NCBI GenBank assembly: GCA_900315335.1
Contig: OMYR01000032.1
Coordinates: forward strand, 1 to 39,666
Reading direction: 5' to 3'
Origin: an uncultured Bacteroidales bacterium
Lineage (GTDB): Bacteria > Bacteroidota > Bacteroidia > Bacteroidales > P3
Length of the DNA stretch: 39,666 nt
Under the pieces are notes generated by a model. The model ran no database searches, was not told the DNA's origin, and worked only from the letters and a program-made list of their open reading frames with translations. Made by a program: the position numbers and the translations under genes. Of this stretch, positions 9,638 through 16,080 are shown piece by piece (the stretch's first letter is position 1; every line of letters begins with the position of its first letter).

Positions 9638-9731
9638 CTTATTGCTTGTAATTTTAATTATAATTTCTTTATTTTGCAAATTAAACTTATTCATTTGCAA
9701 TGTAAATCTGCAGATGTAAATAAAATTTTCG

Positions 9732-9739
9732 TACCTTTG
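9732..9739 (+). promoter_or_regulatory. -7 promoter box for ugd
   Basis: TACCTTTG matches TAnnTTTG and lies 53 bp before the ugd start. It sits in a longer block, AAAATTTTCGTACCTTTGCA, that recurs almost unchanged before tsaD and the YitT-family gene. No clear -33 box. Confidence 0.65.
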
Positions 9740-9791
9740 CAAAACTTAATTGAAATTCACTGATAACTCATAAAAAACAATAGATATTAAT

Positions 9792-11105
9792 ATGAATGTG
9801 GCGATAGTCGGAACGGGTTATGTGGGGTTGGTATCGGGTACTTGCTTTGCTGAAATGGGCGTAGAGGTTACTTGTGTCGATGTAGATAAACAAAAGATTG
9901 ACAATTTGCAAAACGGCATCATTCCTATTTATGAACCGGGCTTGGAGCCTATGGTTCATCGCAATGTCAAGGAAGGTCGTCTGCATTTTACTACCGATTT
10001 ATCGGCTGTTATCAACAATATGGATTTGGTATTCTCAGCCGTTGGCACTCCTCCCGATGAAGACGGCAGTGCGGATTTGAAATATGTTATCGATGTAGCA
10101 AGACAATTCGGTAAAAGTATTACAAAATACAATGTCCTTGTTACCAAATCGACTGTCCCGGTGGGAACATCAAAAATCATTAAGCAAGTTATCCAAGACG
10201 AATTGAGTAAAAGAAACATCAATATAGCTTTTGATGTGGCTTCCAATCCTGAGTTTTTGAAAGAGGGTGCGGCAATTAAGGATTTTATGTCGCCCGATAG
10301 AGTTGTGGTGGGAGTTGATAGCGAGCGTTGTAAGGATTTAATGACTAAGTTGTACAGACCTTTTCTTTTGAATAACTTCCGTGTGATTTTTACCGACATA
10401 CCTTCTGCCGAGATGATTAAATATGCGTCCAACAGTATGCTTGCCACAAGGATTAGTTTTATGAATGACATCGCCAATTTGTGCGAAAAAGTCGGTGCTG
10501 ACGTCAATATGGTTCGTAAAGGCATTGGCTCGGATACCCGTATCGGCAGTAAGTTTCTTTATCCGGGTTGCGGTTACGGCGGTTCGTGCTTCCCGAAAGA
10601 CGTTAAGGCTTTAATCAAAACGGCAGAGAAATATGGCTACGATATGCAGGTGTTACGTGCCGTAGAAGAGGTCAATAAATATCAAAAGACCGTACCTTAC
10701 AATAAATTGAAGGCTTATTACGGCGAGAGTTTGAAAGGAAAAACCGTAACTATTTGGGGACTTAGTTTCAAACCCGAGACGGACGATATGCGAGAGGCGA
10801 CTTCGTTGGTCGTTATCGATTTGTTGTTGCAGCAGGACTGCAAGATTAATGTCTATGACCCGGTGGCAATGACCGAATGCAAACGGCGAATTGGTGATAA
10901 GGTTACGTACTTTTCGGATATGTATGAGTCGTTGAACAATACCGATGCCTTGTTGTTGCTTACCGAATGGAAGCAGTTTCGTCTGCCTGACTGGAATACG
11001 GTTAAAACCAAGATGAATACTCCACTTATTATTGACGGCAGAAATATTTATGATGCCAAGGAGATGATCTCCAACGGCTTTATTTATTATAGTATAGGCA
11101 AATAA
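9792..11105 (+). CDS. ugd: UDP-glucose 6-dehydrogenase
   Basis: Oxidises UDP-glucose to UDP-glucuronate with two NAD+, in the cytoplasm, supplying uronic-acid precursors for capsule or lipopolysaccharide. The N-terminal Rossmann motif GTGYVGL is at residues 7-13, the conserved TKSTVPVGT at 118-126, and the catalytic cysteine is Cys266 in GYGGSCFPKD. The C-terminal UDP-binding domain contains LSFKPETDDMREA. The length of 437 is standard. It could in principle act on a related UDP- or GDP-sugar, but the motif set fits UDP-glucose best. An outer-membrane protein gene follows after 13 bp and is probably cotranscribed. The only other nucleotide-sugar gene in the window is rfbC at 25 kb, so this is not a complete polysaccharide cluster. 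Confidence 0.95.
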   Translation: MNVAIVGTGYVGLVSGTCFAEMGVEVTCVDVDKQKIDNLQNGIIPIYEPGLEPMVHRNVKEGRLHFTTDLSAVINNMDLVFSAVGTPPDEDGSADLKYVIDVARQFGKSITKYNVLVTKSTVPVGTSKIIKQVIQDELSKRNINIAFDVASNPEFLKEGAAIKDFMSPDRVVVGVDSERCKDLMTKLYRPFLLNNFRVIFTDIPSAEMIKYASNSMLATRISFMNDIANLCEKVGADVNMVRKGIGSDTRIGSKFLYPGCGYGGSCFPKDVKALIKTAEKYGYDMQVLRAVEEVNKYQKTVPYNKLKAYYGESLKGKTVTIWGLSFKPETDDMREATSLVVIDLLLQQDCKINVYDPVAMTECKRRIGDKVTYFSDMYESLNNTDALLLLTEWKQFRLPDWNTVKTKMNTPLIIDGRNIYDAKEMISNGFIYYSIGK

Positions 11106-11118
11106 AATACGTTTAATT

Positions 11119-11880
11119 ATGAATATAATGTTTAATATCAGCAAAACAAACACTCACATCGGCAAAACGATGTTTAATACTACGCCTTTTATTGCAGGTA
11201 TTTTTATTGTTTTTTCTGCGATGTTTATTTCGTTCTCTGCCGTCGCACAATCCAAATCCACGTTTGGCAATCGTTATCTTACTCAGGAGAAAAAGACAAC
11301 TCACACCGTGCAATTCACACTTGGTTATAACAAAATACAGAATAACGATTGGTCATTGTATGGAGAGGGTTTGGTCGGTTTGCCTATTGGGCTTTCGTAT
11401 GAATTTACCAAAAACAATTTTTGGTATGGCAAAGTAAAATACACTAATTACAGTTTGAAATCCGTGCAAAAAGACGGCATTATTTACGATAATAGTGAGT
11501 ATGTAGGTTTGCCGTATAAGGATGATGGCAGTGTTTCTCATCATTTGATTTCATTGTCGGGTGGATTTGTTCATTATCCGAATTACAACAATAGGTTCAG
11601 TGCTGGCGCAATGCTTGGTGTTATGTTGGAAATGGAAGACGATATAAGGGAAATTTATACTCAGAATGATGTTGTTACGGATCATGTCGCTTATAGTGAT
11701 AAAGAACATTATGGTATTGTTTTTGGGGTGGATGTAGCGTATCAACATTATTTGACTGACAATATTTTTATAGGGGTTGAGGGGAATTGTGGTTACATAT
11801 TTCTTTCTCACGATTTCTGTTATTCTGTTGGAGCGACAATCGGGTATACGTTTAAGCACAAGAATAATTTCAGATTTTAG
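11119..11880 (+). CDS. Outer-membrane beta-barrel protein with repeat-derived N-terminus
   Basis: A 253-residue exported protein with alternating hydrophobic/polar strands and aromatic ends typical of an 8- to 10-strand outer-membrane barrel (for example VGVEGNCGYIF-like strands near the end and the terminal ATIGYTFKHKNNFRF, which ends in Phe). The signal peptide's hydrophobic core is about residues 22-43, ending AVAQ. The first 22 residues are odd: they are encoded by three 21-bp units (11128, 11149, 11170) giving the heptads MFNISKT, NTHIGKT and MFNTTPF. The start could therefore be 11119, 11128 or 11170; the first two keep two lysines ahead of the hydrophobic core, as a signal peptide needs. 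The gene is probably cotranscribed with ugd and ends at a terminator. No specific function can be assigned. Confidence 0.8.
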   Translation: MNIMFNISKTNTHIGKTMFNTTPFIAGIFIVFSAMFISFSAVAQSKSTFGNRYLTQEKKTTHTVQFTLGYNKIQNNDWSLYGEGLVGLPIGLSYEFTKNNFWYGKVKYTNYSLKSVQKDGIIYDNSEYVGLPYKDDGSVSHHLISLSGGFVHYPNYNNRFSAGAMLGVMLEMEDDIREIYTQNDVVTDHVAYSDKEHYGIVFGVDVAYQHYLTDNIFIGVEGNCGYIFLSHDFCYSVGATIGYTFKHKNNFRF

Positions 11881-11903
11881 TTTTTGAATTTTCAGTTTTA
11901 TAG

Positions 11904-11925
11904 GGCGGATATTTATTTATCCGCC
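11904..11925 (+). terminator. Terminator after the barrel protein gene
   Basis: GGCGGAT (11904-11910) pairs with ATCCGCC (11919-11925), followed by TTTATTTTTATTTAT. A similar sequence in inverse orientation (about 12350-12388) lies downstream of the convergent OmpA-domain gene. Confidence 0.75.
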
Positions 11926-12371
11926 TTTATTTTTATTTATTTGCCTTTATTTTTAGTTAGTATTCCTTTGTTTTCCGCTTGTCCGCCTTTACTTATTGTT
12001 CAAAAACCTGATGTTAGCGTTTGAAAACCTCTACTTTTCGTCTGAAAACCTCTGTTTTTCGTACCTATATTGCGGAATATATAACATCTATATTGCGGAA
12101 TATACAAGTCGTATATTCCGCAATATAGGTACGAAAAGTAAAGGTTTTTGGACGGAAATCAAAGGTTTTCAAACGATAACCAAAGGTTTTCAAATGCTCA
12201 TGAAAGGCAATGGAATACGTATTAAAAAGTACCGCCTCAAAATCAATGGATTTTATAGTAAAATCAAAAGGTTTTATAGTGAAATTAAAGGGGGCTGAAT
12301 TACAATTGGAGGGCTTTGAATTAAAACCAAAGGTCTTTATATTGAAAATAAAGGCGGATAAATAAGTTATC
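11921..12371. repeat. Large inverted structure of 21-bp repeats, subfamily C
   Basis: This fills the 582-bp gap between two convergent genes. On the left, CCTTT or AAAACCT cores occur at 11924, 11944, 11965, 11986, 12003, 12024 and 12045, mostly 21 bp apart (two steps are shorter, 20 and about 20). On the right, the reverse-oriented GGTTT/AAAGG cores occur at 12143, 12164, 12185, 12206 and then with decay at about 12248, 12270, 12290, 12311, 12332 and 12353. The two halves are inverted relative to each other around a perfect central inverted repeat, and the outer ends carry mirror-image terminator-like hairpins. The 100-codon ORF at 11996-12298 is simply the repeats read in one frame. I see no gene here. 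Confidence 0.8.
12056..12137. repeat. Perfect 26-bp inverted repeat with a third internal copy
   Basis: The 26 bp at 12056-12081 are the exact reverse complement of 12112-12137; both contain CTATATTGCGGAATATA or its complement. The 30-bp spacer carries another direct copy of that 17-mer at 12088-12104. Two alternative hairpins are therefore possible: the long one from the outer arms, or a shorter one from the internal copy and the right arm. It forms the centre of the larger inverted structure. Confidence 0.9.
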
Positions 12372-12462
12372 GCCCTTATCGTAATTTTGTTGGTAGAGGG
12401 TATGAAAAGTTTTGGCGGTATCGGGATGTGTTTTGCCGAATTAAAATGTGTGTTTGTATCGG

Positions 12463-13647
12463 TTAGATGTCGATTATCGTAAATTCGACACGGCGGTTTT
12501 TGGCTCTGCCCTCATCGGTGCGGTTGTCGGCAACAGGACGCTTGGAGCCGTAACCGATATAACGCAACCGCTTCTTGTCTATGCCCTGATTTATAAGATA
12601 TTCATAGACGGCTTTGGCACGTGATTGAGACAATTTGGCATTATAAGAATCTTTACCCTTGTTATCGGTATGTCCTGACAACTCTATACGCATAGTCGGT
12701 TTGTCTTTCAACAGCTTGGTCAATTTCAATAATGCAACGTACGATTGAGGAAGCAAGACACTTTTGTCAAAATCAAAGAAAATATCCTCCAACACCATAG
12801 TCGTGCCAACGGTATATTCGACAGTGTCCTTAGGTTTTTCAACACTCTGCTCCGTTAAATCCCTCTGCTCATTGCAAGTAAGACAATACAATTCTACATC
12901 TTCAATATAATAATATGCACCCGGCAGGATATTGGTTGTGTTGCCCGGGTCGATGTGATTGCTCTGCTCCTCAGGATAGAAATTGCCAATGGTCAGAAAA
13001 CGCTCGCCGCCCTTGGCGACAAATGTACCCTCAATGCGCATCCATTGCTCGGTGTCGAATAAAGGCTTGGAAAAATCATTGACCACTTGCGGTTTGTAGA
13101 ATGTCGATACGTTTTGACGTATGCCCGATGCAAGTACTTTTGTTTCGGTGTTTATAAGCATTTGACGTGTTGTGTCCTCAATGCGGTAAGGTGTAAAAAG
13201 ACCGCCTATGGTTGCCACAGCCCCTTTGGAATATTCGCTTAACGAGACATAGAAAGACAGTTTGTAAGTCTCGCCTTTCTTCAACGTTTCTTTAAGTTCC
13301 GTTTGTATGTACTCCCTGTAATCCGTCAAAGAGCAATAAATACCGACCATCGAGCCGCCGGTTCGCGGCATCTGTATGCCGAGTTTGTTTTTGGGAACCT
13401 TACATTGTTTGCCGCCGCAGTTGTTGTAGTAGTCCGAAGAGCCGTGAGTAGGTTGCCACCACGCATCAACTTCATCCATTATGCCGTAAGGCTCTATCCT
13501 CTGCGGACAAGCGGAATGTTGCTCGAACGAAGGATTGAAAATCAAGTTGCTGTCATTGTCAAAACTTATGTTTTGCGAAAACAAATCTGCAAAAGCAATT
13601 GACAAAAAGAGTATTAAACAATATATTTTTCGATTAAAATATGTCAT
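12463..13647 (-). CDS. Outer-membrane lipoprotein-like protein with C-terminal OmpA domain
   Basis: A 394-residue exported protein. The start is placed at 13647 rather than 13689 because this ATG overlaps the miaA stop codon as ATGA and is followed directly by a signal peptide (MTYFNRKIYCLILFLSIAFA). The middle region, about residues 30-250, looks like a beta-sandwich (LIFNPSFEQHSACP near its start, then many strands); in Bacteroidota such OmpA proteins often carry a carbohydrate-binding-like or gliding/adhesion-related domain here. The C-terminal 110 residues are an OmpA peptidoglycan-binding domain with ELSGHTDNKGKDSYN, LSQSRAKAV and GYGSKRPVADN. It probably anchors the outer membrane to peptidoglycan. 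Expression is likely coupled to miaA, an unrelated tRNA gene. Confidence 0.88.
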   Translation of the reverse strand: MTYFNRKIYCLILFLSIAFADLFSQNISFDNDSNLIFNPSFEQHSACPQRIEPYGIMDEVDAWWQPTHGSSDYYNNCGGKQCKVPKNKLGIQMPRTGGSMVGIYCSLTDYREYIQTELKETLKKGETYKLSFYVSLSEYSKGAVATIGGLFTPYRIEDTTRQMLINTETKVLASGIRQNVSTFYKPQVVNDFSKPLFDTEQWMRIEGTFVAKGGERFLTIGNFYPEEQSNHIDPGNTTNILPGAYYYIEDVELYCLTCNEQRDLTEQSVEKPKDTVEYTVGTTMVLEDIFFDFDKSVLLPQSYVALLKLTKLLKDKPTMRIELSGHTDNKGKDSYNAKLSQSRAKAVYEYLINQGIDKKRLRYIGYGSKRPVADNRTDEGRAKNRRVEFTIIDI

Positions 13648-14531
13648 AATTGCGATAAATCTATTTGTTGTGAAGATAAGTTGTACCAATGTACGTTCGG
13701 CATTTTTCTAAACCAAGTCATCTGTCTTTTTGCGTACTGACGGGTATGGATTTTAATGAGTTCCACAGCCTCGCTTAGGGTTGTCTTGCCGTCAAAAAAG
13801 TCAAATAATTCCCTGTATCCGACGGTGGATAAAGCGTTAAGCGATTTGAATTTGACAAGACTGCGAGCCTCATCGACCAATCCTTTATCTATCATTATAT
13901 CCACGCGAGTATTTATTCTTTGGATAAGTTCCTCTCGCTTGCGTTCCAATCCTATTATTTTAATATCGAAATTGCGTTGAGCCGTTGTATTTGTACGGAA
14001 ATCGGAGAAAGGTTTCCCTGTCAAACGTATTACTTCCAAAGCACGAAGAACCCTTCTCGGATTTTGGGTATCCACGACGGCAAAATATTTCTCGTCTTTG
14101 GATTTGAGTTCGTCCAACAAAACGTTTAGTCCGTAGGTGTTGAGCTCATCTTGAAGCCGTTGGCGAAGAGCGATAGGGGTGTCGGGAATATCGTCAATAC
14201 CATTGATTACGGCATTGACATACATTCCGCTGCCACCGCAAAGAACCAAATTATCGTATTTTGAGAATAAATCATAAATGATATTCAACGCTTCTTTCTC
14301 ATAGCGTGCCACATTGTAGTTTTCTTCAACGGACCACGTGGCGATAAGATGATGTTTGACGGCTTGCAATTCAAAGTCCTCAGGACGGGCGACACCTATG
14401 TTCATTTCTTTGAAAATCTGTCTTGAATCTGCTGAAACTATCTCTGTTTTAAGATGTCGTGCCAAATCTATGGCAAAAGAAGTCTTGCCACACGCAGTAG
14501 GTCCGATTACTATATATAAAGTTTTTCGCAT
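13644..14531 (-). CDS. miaA: tRNA dimethylallyltransferase
   Basis: Transfers a dimethylallyl group to N6 of A37 in tRNAs that read codons starting with U, the first step of ms2i6A formation. The P-loop GPTACGKTS is at about residues 10-18, the ADSRQIFKEMNIG motif that contacts substrate follows, and CGGSGMYVNAVING is the DMAPP-binding segment. The protein is about 295 residues, normal for the family. I place the start at the ATG at 14531; the frame can be extended two codons to a TTG, but MRKTLYIVIGPT is the usual beginning. Its last four bases overlap the OmpA-domain gene (ATGA), so the two are translationally coupled. Confidence 0.95.
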   Translation of the reverse strand: MRKTLYIVIGPTACGKTSFAIDLARHLKTEIVSADSRQIFKEMNIGVARPEDFELQAVKHHLIATWSVEENYNVARYEKEALNIIYDLFSKYDNLVLCGGSGMYVNAVINGIDDIPDTPIALRQRLQDELNTYGLNVLLDELKSKDEKYFAVVDTQNPRRVLRALEVIRLTGKPFSDFRTNTTAQRNFDIKIIGLERKREELIQRINTRVDIMIDKGLVDEARSLVKFKSLNALSTVGYRELFDFFDGKTTLSEAVELIKIHTRQYAKRQMTWFRKMPNVHWYNLSSQQIDLSQL

Positions 14532-14591
14532 TATCAAAGATGTTCAAATAAGTATCACTTCAATTTTTTATAAACCCTCAAACCACTTTAC

Positions 14592-14650
14592 TGATGTTTA
14601 ATACTATTTTACTGATGTTAAACATTATTTTATCAGTGTTAAATACCATT
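14592..14650. repeat. 21-bp-period repeat array, subfamily A
   Basis: TGTTTAA/TGTTAAA cores lie at 14595, 14616 and 14637, exactly 21 bp apart, in the short gap between miaA and the nucleotidyltransferase gene. The last unit runs into the nucleotidyltransferase stop codon (14650-14652). No separate promoter for miaA is recognisable in the gap. Confidence 0.8.
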
Positions 14651-16080
14651 TAATTGTTTTTAGGTGTAAGGCCGATGGCTCTTGCTTCCTTGTCCAACAA
14701 TTGCAGTGCGGCGTCTTTGTCGTTAGGTATTATGCCGTCCAAAATGGAGTCTTTTATTTTGTCTTTTAATATTCCAACGGTTTTGCAAGGTTCCAATCCG
14801 TAAATCTCCATTATTTCTTCGCCGCTTACAGGTACTTTGAAGTTGCGGATACGGTCTTTTTCCTCTATTTCAACCATTTTATGCTCGACAAGATGTAAGT
14901 TTTCGATGTATTTTGCTTTCTTAAATATATTTTTTGATGTTATGTCGCTATGACAAAGCAGTATCAAATCTTCTATATCATCGCCCGCTTCAAAGAGCAA
15001 TCTCCTTACGGCAGAATCGGTAACTTCGTCTTCGGCAAGTGAAATAGGACGCAAATGCAGTTGTATCAGTTTTTGTACATAACGCATAGGCTCATTCATC
15101 GGCAGTTTCATCTTACGGAAAATCTTTTCTGCCATTCTTGCACCTTTGACTTCGTGGCCGTGAAATGAAAATCCTACTTTGCCGTCAAACCTTTTGCATA
15201 CAGGTTTTGCAATATCGTGCAGAAGTGCAGCCCAACGCAGCCAAAGATATGACGAATTTTTGCTGACATTATCCAACACTTCCATAGTATGTTTGAAATT
15301 GTCTTTATGGGAGCGTTCTCCTACACTTTCAACGCCTTTCAACGCGACCAATTCAGGGAATATTATCGCCAACAGTCCGCATCTGTCCAAAAGTTTCCAC
15401 CCCATGGACGGGACTTTTGAGAGCATTATTTTGTTTATTTCTTCGGTTATTCTTTCCTGTGAGATTATTTTTATGCGCTCTTTGTTTCTTTCAATGGCAT
15501 CAAATGTTTCCGGCATTATTGAAAAGTCCAACTGAGTTGCAAACCTTATACATCTCATCATTCTCAGCGGATCGTCCGAAAAAGTAATATCGGGGTCTAA
15601 CGGAGTGCGAATAATATGTCGTTTTATGTCCAACAGCCCGTCGAAAGGGTCGGTTAATTCTCCGAAAGTCTCACCATTCAAAGATATTGCCATTGCATTT
15701 ATGGTAAAATCTCTGCGATTTTGGTCGTCTTCCAAGGTACCGTTTTCAACAATAGGCTTGCGGCTGTTTTGTCTATACGATTCTTTTCTTGCTCCTACGA
15801 ATTCTATTTGCCAGTCCTTGTTATCAAAAGTATAATGTATCATCGCTGTTCCGAAATTTTTGAAAACGGATACTTTTGTCTTATGCGGGATTATTTTGGC
15901 AACGGCTTTTGTCAGTTCGATGCCACTGCCTATTGTAACAATATCAATATCGGTGCTTGGGCGGTGCATAATCAAATCTCTGACGTAGCCACCCACAATA
16001 TAGGTTTCCAAATTCATAGAATCGGCAACATTACCTATAAGTTTGAATATATCAATATCTATTTTATCTTTCAAATTCAT
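14650..16080 (-). CDS. cca: CCA-adding enzyme / poly(A) polymerase family nucleotidyltransferase with HD domain
   Basis: Class II tRNA nucleotidyltransferase/poly(A) polymerase family, 476 residues. The N-terminal nucleotidyltransferase domain has GGYVRDL at residues 30-36 and the metal-binding DID at 44-46, followed by the RRDFTINAMA and DPLRMMRCIRFATQL motifs that bind nucleotide. A C-terminal HD domain contains LLHDIAKPV near residue 288. The most likely job is adding or repairing the 3' CCA of tRNA; distinguishing it from a poly(A) polymerase by eye is unreliable. The start at 16080 is chosen because its ATG overlaps the preceding vWA gene's stop codon as ATGA, whereas the frame upstream encodes 24 residues inside that gene. 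It is the last gene of a three-gene operon. Confidence 0.9.
   Translation of the reverse strand: MNLKDKIDIDIFKLIGNVADSMNLETYIVGGYVRDLIMHRPSTDIDIVTIGSGIELTKAVAKIIPHKTKVSVFKNFGTAMIHYTFDNKDWQIEFVGARKESYRQNSRKPIVENGTLEDDQNRRDFTINAMAISLNGETFGELTDPFDGLLDIKRHIIRTPLDPDITFSDDPLRMMRCIRFATQLDFSIMPETFDAIERNKERIKIISQERITEEINKIMLSKVPSMGWKLLDRCGLLAIIFPELVALKGVESVGERSHKDNFKHTMEVLDNVSKNSSYLWLRWAALLHDIAKPVCKRFDGKVGFSFHGHEVKGARMAEKIFRKMKLPMNEPMRYVQKLIQLHLRPISLAEDEVTDSAVRRLLFEAGDDIEDLILLCHSDITSKNIFKKAKYIENLHLVEHKMVEIEEKDRIRNFKVPVSGEEIMEIYGLEPCKTVGILKDKIKDSILDGIIPNDKDAALQLLDKEARAIGLTPKNN

Noticed and set aside
9539..9763. 74-codon ORF between the S46 peptidase and ugd
   Set aside because: Begins inside a terminator hairpin and spans the repeats and the ugd promoter; it looks non-coding.
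11996..12298. 100-codon plus-strand ORF between the barrel gene and the OmpA-domain gene
   Set aside because: It is made entirely of the 21-bp repeats and the central inverted repeat read in one frame, has no start-site support, and changes composition sharply at the palindrome.
11921..12371. Insertion sequence remnant
   Set aside because: Inverted symmetry is present but there is no transposase fragment and I could not find a flanking target-site duplication; the internal 21-bp period argues for array growth instead.
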